Origin: Lenzites betulinus
Taxonomy: Eukaryota > Basidiomycota > Agaricomycetes > Polyporales > Polyporaceae
Direction of reading: 5' to 3'
Assembly (NCBI GenBank): GCA_022264855.1
Contig: JABYQU010000029.1
Span: forward strand, 124,001-188,000
DNA: 64,000 nucleotides
Shown: positions 26,132 through 37,017 of the stretch, one piece after another
Numbering within the stretch: the first letter of the stretch is position 1
Layout of the letters: every line of letters begins with the position of its first letter
The notes under the pieces: generated by a model
What the model saw: only the letters and a program-made list of their open reading frames with translations
The model's database searches: none
Told to the model about the DNA's origin: nothing
Position numbers and translations under genes: made by a program

Positions 26132-27745
26132 CTAGTAGCGGACCTCCGAGGATAGTAGAGGCATGAACACAACGCATGCCGTCCAGAACTATGCAAGCGC
26201 CGTTAGCCTAGCATGAAGGTACCAATGGCGAAGCATACTCACCACTTGCAAGCTCTTGACCGCCAAGAAAGGGTACTCGTCTGGTCGCGGACGGGAATAC
26301 ACGGGCTTGCCGTCAATCTCGCCAACTCGCCGAGGGTGCGTGAAGAGCACCCATATTGCGTAAAACGCAACCGAGAAGAAGTGTCGGAAGAGCAGGAAGG
26401 GCGATTGTTCAATACTGGAACGCATGTCAGTGCGAAGGTTGAGTAGCTGGCCTGGGATGTCGGACTTACCCAGCGAGTAGTGACACGGGGCCGTTGACGC
26501 AGTTCCCGCCGAGCTCGAAGTACTTGAAGCATCCGGTCCGCAGGACGTCAAGGAGAGGATCTATGCAGGGCGTATCAGTACAACATGTCCCCTGCTGACA
26601 GCGTGGAGAACGAACCATGTGCACTGAACAAGTCGTACAGCGCGACGCTCAGGATGTTGACAGTCGAGGCGAGAGGCTTGCGCGCCCAATGCCACTTGTG
26701 CAGCAAGTGGGAGATCTCCTTCCAGTCCGCGAGGTCCTTCACGTCCAGCAGCATGTCCCGCAGGAGCACGATGTCGTTGAACGCGACCATCATGCCGCCG
26801 CCCGTGAGAGGATGGCGCATGTTCCAGGAATCGCCGAGAAGGATGACACCTTCCTTGGTGACAGTACCCTGTTTAAACGGTGGGAGGAAGGAGTTCGGCA
26901 TGCGCCGCAGTCGGTCGTTCTCCACTGCCTGCTGAGCGGGGAGGTGTAATGATGCGGGGAGTGCGGGGACGACCTTCGACAGGATGTAGTTCTTCAGGTC
27001 GGCAGGAACGGGGTTCTTGACGTCGACCAGGATGCGGGTGTCATGCGTGCCAATCTGGTACAGCAGCGCGAGACCGTCCTCCATCAGGGCGACCGTCCCG
27101 TGCTTCGGGATGGGCAGCACGGCGTCCTCCAACACGAGCCCGACGAAGTGGCCCTTGACGTCCAGCGGGAGCGCGGCCTTGCCCATGACCTGACTTCGGA
27201 AGTTGGAGAAGCAGCCGTCCGCGATGATGGTGAGGTCGCCGAAGAACGCCTCTTTCTCGACCGCGCCCTCTCCCTTCCGCGTGGCGCGCACACCGAGCGC
27301 ACGTCCCGTCAGAGGGCACTCGATGAGCTCGGTCACGGTGGCCTCCACGACCTCTACGCAGACGGCCTCCTTCGCCTTCGCGCGCAGTGCTTGGATAAAG
27401 CGGCCGTGATGGAAGGCACGACCCTCGTGGCCGTCAGGGTAGGGTATATGCACGGGCGTACCGTCGAGAAGGATGCAGTAGCCGTATGTCGGTACGGCGT
27501 CGATGCCCTCCACACACGTCTCGAGCCCGAGTTTCTTCAGCGCGATGATGCCTCCAGGCTGGAGCAGCTCGCCGACTATCCTGTCCGGTTCGGCAAGCGA
27601 GCGTTCGAGTAGACATATCCTCAAGGGGCGCGAGCGGGCGACTGCGGCAGCAGAGAGTGCGTGGGCGAGGGTAGAACCAGCGATGCCGGCGCCGACGATG
27701 AGGATGTCGTAGGAACGGACCACATTTTGTCTCGTGTTCCCGCCA
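26132..27745 (-). pseudogene. ERG1: ERG1 copy 1, squalene epoxidase with 5' frameshift
   Basis: Exons equivalent to 27745-26616, 26560-26470, 26414-26243 and 26188-26132. The main frame is open from the FAD-binding DILIVGAGIAGSTLAHALS to the end and keeps the NMRHPLTGGGMMVAF signature. One A is missing relative to copy 4 near codon 10 (about 27,712), so the ATG at 27745 runs into the wrong frame, and no other in-frame ATG precedes the FAD site. The 3' part (to about 26,73x) shares bases with copy 4, while the 5' part shares bases with copies 2 and 3. It could be a genuine pseudogene or, less likely, use an unrecognised start. Confidence 0.8.
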
Positions 27746-27959
27746 TCTTGTCCAACGATGGGTGGCTTATGAACGTCGTCGGCGATGCTCCAGCCCTGTC
27801 GGCGGCGGTCTGGTCGTCGTGGTCGTCGGTCTCGACTTTCGCGTACGGGCAGAGTCGTGCCACCCTGCGTTTAATATTAAAGTCGCAAATCACCTGCTGT
27901 TTCGAGTTGCAACCTTGTCCTCTGACAATATCCAGTTCAAGTTCTACGTCCACAGTCAA

Positions 27960-28417
27960 TGAACCCAAGTTCTACGCTCCACGCCCTCTCTCCTCCTCCC
28001 CCGCGCCCCGCGTCCCCCCGCCTCGACCGTCTCTTTCGCGGCGACCCGCTCGATCCTGCCCCGCGCGTACGCCACATCCCCCCGTTGTGCCCGCCTGCGC
28101 TCTCTCCTTCCGCCTGCGACGACTGCCTGCTGCCTGCACGCGTGCCCCCTCTGCGCGGACGCCCTCTCTCTCCGGCGCCCCTCCCTGGTCGCCTGCGCAT
28201 GCACGCGCTGGAGCCTCGCGCCCGCGTACCGTGCGCGCAGGTAATAGTAGCGTACACGCCCCGCGCGTACTATACGCACACCGCAATCTAGCACCTCACT
28301 CGAACATATAGCTGCAGATCCCCGCGCGCCTCGTAAGTATCTGTACATCTTGACCAAAATTCCTTGTCTATACGTCGCAACTACTAGTAGCTACTGTCTA
28401 CGACGCTAGTAACTACA
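27960..28417. repeat. LTR-like end with adjoining primer-binding-site-like motif (unit 1)
   Basis: Homology to the native ERG1 5' flank ends here. The next 458 bp begin TGAACC and end CTACA (TG...CA). Three bases later comes TGGCGCCCCAACG at 28421, which resembles the tRNA-complementary primer-binding sites of LTR retroelements. No matching 3' LTR, integrase or reverse transcriptase is visible in the following 8.3 kb, so this would be a 5' remnant or a non-coding derivative. Confidence 0.4.
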
Positions 28418-28434
28418 GATTGGCGCCCCAACGT

Positions 28435-29990
28435 TCCCGCGCGGGGCACTCTATGCTTACTTCTTGCCAACGTCCATCGTGCTATCTGCCTTGCCCACTC
28501 ACACCCGGAGGACGCGAGCCGTGTGCACAGCCACACAGCCCATCCTATCGACTACGTCCCTGCCTTCGAAAGCTCACCGCAAGCTCGCTGGGGTCTGCGC
28601 GGCGCCATCTTGCACCCCGATCTGCACAGTGCCCACGCAGCGGTCACCCACTCGCCGCTCGCACGTCTCCTGCACCCGTAATCGTCTCGGCGACATACCA
28701 CGCAAACGATGGGCTGTGCGAACACGACCACGCCAGACACAGGAACGAGGTCGGACACGCCGCGACGGAAGCGCCTCTCGACGGAACACCTCATCTGTGG
28801 ATCTGTCCACACAGTACACGGTGTGCCACAATGTGATGCTATTACCATACAAGTCCATTCAATATCGTCGCCGTTGCTACCTGATCTTACCGATCTACTG
28901 CAGATCTCGCTTGCAGCACCCGCCATCCACAACACATCCCACCACGCCCAGCTAGCGTTCAGGCCCCCCGCCCTCGCCTCCCCGGGACCCTACGACGCGG
29001 ACCGTCGCGCTGTGCCGCAGCCGCCGCGCGCGCCCTCAATCACAAGGTATGTAACCTAGACTCTGCCGTCTAGACGCTCCAGCGCGCACGCAGCGCAGCA
29101 ACTTGCACAAGAGCCCCGGATGCACGTACCCGTGCGTACGGTGGCTCGTCTGCGCGCGCACACTCCCGTCGCCGTAGACTCAGCAGAGGGCGGGATGCAC
29201 CCCCTCCGTTTGCCACGACGTGCCTGTGCACTGTTAGCATCGTGAGGACTCGACGCGACAGACGGACGGACGTACACTTGGACGGCGGCCATATACCACG
29301 ACAAGGGCAGTCGCTCGTCGGTATGCGACCAGCGTGGCGGCGCACACGACGAGCACGGGTGGACCTCGGCGGGCACCGGCGATCCGAAACGACGCGGAAG
29401 GGGACTCCGCACAGGGGCGAGGTAGAGAGGAAGGGGGATGGCGACCTCAACGGTGCTCTCGCACACCTATTTTATACCTGCACGTCGGGGCCCAACGCGG
29501 CGCACGGGCCTCGTGTTAGCCGCAACCTTCGCTCTCCGCGCGCCGTGCTCACCCTTCTCAGGCGTCCTGCGCCATGTACGTACAATGTGTTACTCATCCA
29601 TTCCTCGCACGAATAGAGTCGTTTCGCTCTCGGACTCTCTCCTCCGTGGCACGAGCTGGCAGGACGCATGCGCGGCACGCGCAGCCCCAGGGCAACGCCG
29701 CTAGGCACCGCTAGGCACTGGCAGGGTGGCGCAGTCCCCAACGACCCGTCGACGCGAGCGTGCAATTTCACAAATCAGCCCGTCTCCGTCGGTGCACCCG
29801 TGAGCATCACCCTCCGAAACGTGCCCTACTCCCTCGCTGACGCTCTCCTTCTCCACAGTGCCCCGGGGCCCGGGGCCCGTCGCCCGCCGCGCCCGCCTCC
29901 CCACGCTAGTGTCGGCGTCGCCGCACCTGCCCCCGCTCGGTGCCCGCCTGTGTCTCCGCCGACCACCCTGTTTCCATGTGCCAAGCGCAT
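28435..29990. other. GC-rich stretch of unit 1, no gene recognised
   Basis: Many overlapping ORFs in several frames, all rich in Arg, Pro, Ala and Ser, as expected from GC-biased DNA. None has a recognisable domain. The equivalent stretches are about 39310-40865 in unit 2 and 50215-51770 in unit 3, and they are nearly identical, so conservation between units says nothing about coding. Confidence 0.6.
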
Positions 29991-31990
29991 TTCGAATCCG
30001 GCTATGCGGATGCGCCGCGGAACAGGACGCGCGCACGCGCGCGCCGATCAAGGGTGGACAGCGACCACAGGCCCGAGGGCGACGGCCGCGGCCCCCGCCC
30101 GTCCCCCGCCCCTTGCGCGCCGCCGCGCGACCCATCCAGCACGTACGCGTCCCCTCCCCGCGCCCGCCATCGCGCTCCGCGCCTGCCCCCGACGTCTCCC
30201 CTGCCCCCGCCGTCGCCGTCGACGGTGGGGTTGGGTGCGCGCACAAGATCGCGTACCGCGCTCCGCCACGGCATCCCCGCGCGGAATCCCTTTGCGCACG
30301 CACTCCTGTGCATGGCGCGTATACACCCACACCCTCGCGCGCGCGATCCGAGGCGGAAAAAAACGCGTCCATTTGCGCGATTTCATGGGCACAAGGAGGC
30401 ATCTGCTCAAAGACCCCATGCCCGCGATCGACATCGCGTCCCCTGCGCGCGCTTTCTCGTAGGCACTCTCTGGTGTACGATAGGCGCACGCCCACACAAT
30501 TGCAGCCCAATCCGAGAGGATATGTTTTTCGTCAAATCCTTGTGTTTTCATGCACATCTGGCGAAAACCGAACAGCGCGTGCCGGGATCGCGGCGCCTCT
30601 GCGTGCCACTTCGAGCACAGTCTCGTGTGCACGTACCGCTTGCGCCCTGCGAATTCCAGAGCGATCCAGGGCGGGCAAGTTTCGTGCATATTTCGTGCAT
30701 TTTGCTGGTGTGTGCAGACATCATCGCTCACCGCTGCCCAGCCCCTTGTCCCCACAGCGCGCAACCTCGCAGGCGCGTTCTCCCATACTCTACGAGTGCC
30801 CCCACCGACTCCCAGCGCGGCCCGAATGAAACTGACTTTGCGCCCCATAGCCGTGGCTGCACAGGGGGCATGGACACAGAACAGATCACCCCGCCCGTGC
30901 CCCGCGTCGCCTGCCCTTCATACCTGGTACGTGCTCTGTCGTGCACGGCTCGCATGCGCTCACGCATTCCCAGCGCAATCCGAGGCGAAACAAATCGGCG
31001 CCATTGGGAGCCATTCCAGGGACAGGGACACCAAATCGCCGACTGAGGTCCGGCCACTCGTCCCCTCGCCACGCAACTCGGAACGCACACTCCTGGGTAC
31101 GTGTTCGACGTGCTCGCAAAGCTGCGTCGCGATCCGACAAGAACTCATGTTCGCCTTCTTTGCACAGGCTCCTGGACTGGGGGAGTAGATGGCCGACCGC
31201 GGGCCCGTCTGCCCTCCCCCACTCCCGCCACTTGGTACGACCACTCTCCGACACGAACGCTGCCCGCGCGGCTGGTTTCGGCGCGGCGCATAGCGAAACT
31301 CCAACTGCCGGAGTTGTGGCCCAACCTCGGGTCTGCGCGCAGGAAATCGCTTCCCCCGGGACGGTCGCTTGTCCCCACGCAACGCGATCTGGTATGCGCA
31401 CTCCCCTGTACACGCCGCACCTCCTCACAAGTTTCCAGCGCGATCCGTGAGGAAACGCCGCGGCAGCAGCGAATAATGTCCTGGGCACGGGCGTCGACCC
31501 GAAATCGCACACCGTCGCTCGTCCTCGCCTCCCCGCGCGGCGCGGCTTCGGTTGTGCTCTGTCGTGCACCCGGGGTATGCGCGTGTAGAGTTGCAGCGCG
31601 ATCCGGGACGAAAAAATGCGACGCGATCTCGCATGGCCCCACCGTGCACTCGGAGACTCGCAGCTTCGGACGGTCATTTCCCCCGCCTCGAAAACATATC
31701 GCCGCGCGATGGCACTTGGCACGCGCACTCGCCCACACATACGCCACCCGCTCACCCATTTGCAGCGCGTTCCGGGAGAAAACGGCAGAGGGCCTTTTGC
31801 GCGCCGCGGCGGCTTCCTCGCTGCGAAATGCACACGATTTTCACGCCGAGGCCCGAGTTCGCAGTCGCCCGCCACGCCGTTTTGCGAGCACGTTCCCGTG
31901 CACGGCCCCTCAACGCCCAGCAGGCCGCGACACGATCCGAGCGAACCATATTCCGCCGCCATTCGAGGGTGCCAGCCTGAGGTAGTGCGC
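29990..31990. repeat. Diverged tandem repeat, period about 159 bp (unit 1)
   Basis: A core related to CAGCGCGATCCGAGGCGAAA recurs with its GATCCG-like hexamer at 30345, 30509, 30663, 30819, 30977, 31131, 31285, 31442, 31600, 31769 and 31934. Spacings are 154-169 bp, mean 159. Two weaker matches lie at 29995 and 30174. A second anchor, CGCTCGTCCCCTCGCC-like, recurs in constant phase (about 30435, 30745, 31055, 31365, 31520). Monomers are strongly diverged between anchors. The long ORFs that cross the region change frame relative to the period, so they are not coding. Confidence 0.75.
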
Positions 31991-34900
31991 TGTGCAGACG
32001 GACTTACGGCCACGGCGTGCGAGCGCGCTCCACACCCTCGTGCGCGGGATTCGGAATAACCCATGTGTGTGCAGCCTGCTCTCGTCGCTCGCCGCCAGCC
32101 GACGGAACAGCAGCACTACTCGAAACGCGCGAACTCCTGCTAGTGTGATGGCAGTGCTCGCCTCGTAATTTCGAATGGACACAGTTCAGGGCGGCAGGGT
32201 CCCGTATGGGTGCGGACGCCGTTCTGCCATGCGCCCGACACCAGTGGTGTGCCCTGTCCGCGCCGCGCCGCGCCGCGTACCGCGACGAACGAAGGCGGGC
32301 GACTCCCTTCCGAGTCGTACCGCAGGCGCAAGACACCGACAGGTGCAATAGCTCGGTGTCGGGCGTGCACGGCGTGCATCCGAGAATCTCGAAGCCGGCC
32401 CCGTTAGGCTAGATGGACAATGGTATGCTCGTTGCGACGTCGCTTGCCTCGCTGCTCGCTAACTATGTTCCGCCCCACAGCGCACTCCGTCAGCTCAGGG
32501 CCGCGGCGAGGAGGGTCCGCCCTTGCGCCAACGCCGTGCAGATTTGTGCCAAGCGCGTCTTGTTCCGTCGCTTGCGCTGCACCCACGGAGCGTGTTCCGA
32601 GGCATCTGACACCACGGATGGTCGGGAGGATACCGCTCGCGGCCGCCGCCGCTCGGCGTTCGGACGCCCGCCTGCAAGTGGGACGTTCATTCGTATGCAC
32701 GATGGCCATACGGACGAACGGCTCAGGTATGTCGGTTTGCGTCCTGCACAGTTCACAGACGCTTCGGGCGCAGTGCAGGCAACTCGAAGCGGTCTATAAC
32801 CTCAAACGCAAAGGCAAAAATACATCTGTCGGAATAGCAACAGTGCGCCGCACGCGCAGCGCGGGCTTCTCGTACGCGGTGTCGGATGATCCGACGAGGA
32901 ACGATTGTTCGGCCTGCTATCGCGACGTTCCGAAGAGTGAGCCGTGCTCGTACTTACGTCTGCTCATAGTGTAGACACTACTAGAGAAAATTAATATGAA
33001 TTATTTTCGCATCCCCGTGAACATGCAAAGGCGGCGCCATGGGTGTGCACCGTGGGTGAGCGGGCAGGGCACTCGCCACGGAATGCCCTATTTCCAAAGC
33101 GGTACGGACAGCCGTGGCGTAGAAGAGAAACGGCGTGGACCTATGCGCCTGCGATTCGCGAGCGTACTTGGGCGGCGATCGGAATCACGCCAAGGGTCAC
33201 TAAGCAGACGTGACCCTGCTTGCGCGGTACAATCCGAGGGCGGCCGTACACGTGCGAAGCGTGGGCACTCACAATGTCCCACCAGACGGTTCCTCGTGTT
33301 CGCGTGGCGCGAGAAGGGTGCACGCGGGAGCTGTCCGCGTCTCCGCGCCTCGTACTGAGCCTTGAGTGTGTATCCGCGCCTCTTTCCGTGCGGGCGGTAC
33401 CTGCTGAGCAGACATGAGACGTCAGAATACACTAGACCCGAGGACGCACGCCGTACTCACGCGGACTCTCACCGGGGATAGCGGTCTCGCTTTGTCGGGC
33501 TAGGAACGGGCTCCACCAATCGAAGCGAGGTGCAGGGCCACGTCAAAGAGCATTGAAAGGGGGCGGGAAGTCCAGCGTAGCGATATTGATACCATCATGC
33601 CGTATGCTCGAAGTGGCGACCGCAGTGCTAGTACTTTGCTTTCGAGAGCACACGAGGCGAGCGCTGCCCCGAAGATGCGTTAGACCGTCTACACGTAGTA
33701 CAGTCAGTGGTCGACATACAGGATCGAAAGCAGACGGCACTTACATTGAGGGACTGCATGCGCACATGGCGTAGCGTCCAGGGCGCGTGCCGTTGCCCCG
33801 GAGCGGGCTGCCGAGGCGGGTTACAAGAGTGGTGAACTACGGCGTGTCTGCGCTTGTGCGTGCCGAGCTGCATACGCCGCGTCCTGAGCGTCGAACAAAT
33901 CGGCGGTCGGAATCCAGCGGCATTGCGAGTGCGAGTGCGCGAGAGCTCTGCCGCTAAAGTCAGCCACTAAGTCAATACACTCGGAGTAGTGAGCAAATAC
34001 CTTCGCGCGTGGCTATGGCAATTTCGGTACGGAATCGCGATGGCGCTGCACAGGTAGCGGCGCAGCTGCGGGGCCTAGTGCTGCTGCTTTGACGGCCGAA
34101 TATAGCACGTAGCTTCCTCCGAGTCTGAGACGGCGCCACTCAGTGCGCGCATGCCGCTGATCGATTCCCCCCTTCCACCTCGCTACATCTGCTCGACGTC
34201 GCCGAATGGGGGTCTCTGGAGCCAAGACGAGCTAGAGAATGGTGAGTCGACTAGGAGCAACGCACAAAGAAAGGAACTCACCAGGGTTTCCCTACAGCGC
34301 GGCCGACCAGCGGGCAGGGAGCTATCGTGGACAGCGTTGTCTTGGGAGAGAAGTATCCTGCGCGCGCGTAGCCACCCGCGGCGCTGTCCAGGGTTCGTGC
34401 ACGTCGCGAAGCCGAGAAGCGCCTAGTGGAGGAATACGGTACGATGCGGTACCGCGCGGGAGGACGCGCCGATCGCGCCGTGCGCATCGACGCGCTCGGG
34501 GAGCTCGCATGCGGGAGGAGGAGGGCGGGGCCAGGACATGAGGATGGCGGGTGGTGCGAACGAGCAGCCACGCCGAGTACCGTACGCGCGTGTGGTCGCC
34601 AGCGGAGCAGCCTACGGTACGTGCACGTATTTCGGGGGCGTGTCGAGCGGCGGCGCGTGCGGTACAGTACGGTACTGCGGAGAACGACGCGCAGAGCGCG
34701 GTACGCGTCGACGCGCTCGGCGTCCTCGCGCGGCGAAGCCCGGAACACGTTGAGTGGTGGCAGGTGCGCTGTTCACAGCAGCCACCCGCCCGTCCTCTTG
34801 CACACGCGGCGAGAGGATGGGCTGAGTGAAAACTGGGTCGCGTGAGAAACGTACAACGATGACTTGCGTATACGATGCCTGTAGGTGAGTCGCCACGTCC

Positions 34901-35572
34901 AAGGACGGCGTCGGGGCGAAGATGGTGAGTGGCCGGAACGTTGTTTGGAGTCGCGAGGTCTGACGAGTACAAGAGGCAGTCGGGGCGCGAGGCCGCGCAG
35001 TGCCCACGCGCAGCGGGTACAAATCCTTGGCCCTCGCACACAATGGCAGCTAGCTGTCGACAATGAGAACGCGAGCGCGAGACGAGGACGCGGGGAGCGG
35101 CGGGCAAGTCCGCGGGTCGGCAGAACGGCAGTACTTGGCGGTGTCCGGCCAAGACTAGTCGAGTTGTGGGTGCGCCGCGCGCAGAGCCAAGGCGCCGAAC
35201 GCTCCTCCTCCTCCTCCGACGGACCTCGGGCGTCTAGACCCTTGGTCGAACTTTTGCGTTCCTCCGCACCTCTTTCGTGCGCCGCGCCGCGACGCGCCCG
35301 CTCTCCGCCCGCGTGCAGATCGGACGGGCTCGTTGGGCACTGCGACGCCCTGTTCTGCGCCAAATGAATTTTATTGCCTGCCCATTGCTATGTACATACG
35401 CCGGTGCAGTGTCTACGCCGCGCTGCTGCCCGCGCTGTCTCCTCCGACTCGTTCCGTGAATCGCTGTGTGTGCGAGTACTCGGGGCGCAACTGAGAACAC
35501 ACCGCTGTCGCCCTCCTGCGGGAGCTTAGCGTTGTCCTCCTGAGTGTCTCCACCGGCGGGATCCCATTGCGT
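31991..35572. other. Unit 1 stretch, no gene recognised
   Basis: No ORF shows a recognisable domain or convincing exon series on either strand. Local features are a GCCGC-rich run near 32,260 and KpnI-like GGTACC/GTAC clusters at 34,430-34,720. The equivalents are about 42865-46454 (unit 2) and 53772-57361 (unit 3). Confidence 0.55.
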
Positions 35573-35829
35573 CGCAGGATCCCGTATTGCCCGCGCTGTG
35601 TGGATTGAAGAGTCCCTATTGCCCGTGCTGTGTGGATTCCCAATTGCCCGCGTGTACTGCGTGGATCCCCTATTGTCCGTGTGGATTCCCTATTGCCTGC
35701 GCTGCGTGGATCCCATATTGCCTGCGCTGCGTGGATTCCCTATGCCTGCGCTGCGTGGATTCCCTATGCCTGCGCTGCGTGGATTCCCTATTGCCTGCGC
35801 TGCGTGGATTCCCTATTGCCTGCGCTGGT
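35573..35829. repeat. 25-bp minisatellite (unit 1)
   Basis: Repeats of CCTGCGCTGCGTGGATTCCC followed by TATTG. Five good copies sit at the right end and several decayed ones at the left. Two of the good copies lack one T here (TATGCC), unlike units 2 and 3. Because 25 is one more than a multiple of three, all three plus-strand frames stay open and encode the same 25-residue cycle. Confidence 0.9.
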
Positions 35830-36766
35830 CGAGTCCGCGAATCTCCGCCTGGCAGCTCGCCCCCGCGCGTCGAGCAGGCGCGCGCGGAGATCGCCGCACA
35901 CGGAGCGCGCCCAAGCCTCCGGGGGCGGGCTATTCGGCGGCGCACTCATGGCGAGCACGGGCGTGAGTTGAGTCCGGGGAGAACGTCGCCTCCGGGTAAG
36001 GGGCGCTGCGATAGTGTGTGAACGGAGTCGAGAGCTTGCCCCGGATACGGGTGAACCGCACGAGGTGGGTGGCGTATCGTCGTAGATGTCGGCGAGGGGG
36101 GCGATGAACACGCCCAACGACTGTCCGTAAGGCGGTGGGTCCTGTTGGTCCGTCGCGCAGTCAACCATGCTGTGGGGTCGGCTGCGAGGAGGATGTGTTC
36201 TGCCTGGACTCACCTCGTAGTATGATATACGCTCCTCCTGAGCTCCTCCTGAATCCCCTCTCGCTGATCGCCGCTAACACGATTGCAGGAAGGCCGAACA
36301 AGAACTCCACGCCTCGTTGTCTAGGTCGTGGCGATCCGTAAGGCACGGACGACCGGACTCCGGGTCCGCGAGGCAGTTACCTACGGCCTCGCCTTCGAGC
36401 TTTGTTGTTGACTCCCGACGGCCTTCCTGTATTCAATCAAGTCGCGGGATCCTAGGGCCCTTTGCTATCGCGACCCGGAAGTCAGGTAACGTTCGGGGAG
36501 GTGTGCGGCAAAATTCGGGGGTGGTGGCGGTTCATGAACAAGCGCAGGACGATCGTCGATCGCCCCTACAGTGTATATATTGCGTAGACTGTGAATATAA
36601 ACTCGCAACTGCTTGGCGAAGGAGAACGGCACTAGGGATGAGACCTGCGACGGAGAGGGAACATGAAGAACCTCGCGGGATCTACTCAAACTAAATATCA
36701 TGCCGACTGGAATGATGGTGTCCAAACAGCGCCGGACTCAGACACTCTCGCGCAGGCCAGTGTATG
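35830..36766. other. Unit tail up to the next ERG1 copy, no gene recognised
   Basis: Contains a few short open frames and two TATA-like motifs (GTATATATTG near 36,573 and AATATAAAC near 36,595). A purine-rich GGGGGTGGTGG lies near 36,518. No 3' LTR matching 27960-28417 is present. Equivalents are 46714-47657 and 57621-58564. Confidence 0.5.
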
Positions 36767-37017
36767 TAGTTTATTTCGAGACGCAAGCAGGCATTGACAT
36801 CACTGAAGTACGTTTGATTCAGACACATGCTGAATAGTTCGAATTCTTCGAGCTTGCGAGCACGGCGCGGAGACTTATCAAGCTCTCGGAAGCTAAAGGT
36901 AGATTGACGGAGGCTGACGTGCAGGTCCGAGGAACTAGGTGTGGGGTATACATTACAGAATATTACGATACATTTGTGTAAGCCAGCGTCCATCTAGCGT
37001 CAAGAATAGAGGCGAGC

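Larger units (their letters stand above)
25879..36766. repeat. Tandem unit 1 (about 10.89 kb): ERG1 copy plus non-coding 8.8 kb
   Basis: Begins at TAGTTTATTTCGAGACG, which recurs at 36767, 47658 and 58565. It contains ERG1 copy 1 (about 2.08 kb with flanks), then the LTR-like end, the 159-bp tandem repeat and the 25-bp minisatellite. Its left neighbour is the LINE tail, unlike units 2-4, whose left neighbour is the tail of the previous unit. Relative to units 2 and 3 its last 3.5 kb shows about 17 single-base losses. Confidence 0.95.

Noticed and set aside
26575..27723. Start of ERG1 copy 1 at GTG 27723
   Set aside because: Fungal nuclear genes rarely start at GTG. Comparison with copy 4 shows the true ATG lies upstream and is separated by a one-base loss.
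29990..31990. Centromere
   Set aside because: The period is suggestive, but the array is only about 2 kb per unit, lies among genes and has no independent centromere evidence.
30886..32064. 392-codon minus-strand ORF, repeated at 41760-42938 and 52667-53845
   Set aside because: It lies over the diverged 159-bp repeat, whose period is not a multiple of three, has GC-biased Arg/Ala/Gly composition and no domain. Identity between units only reflects recent duplication.
35573..35829. CRISPR-like array
   Set aside because: Repeats are contiguous 25-bp copies without unique spacers, and the genome is eukaryotic.
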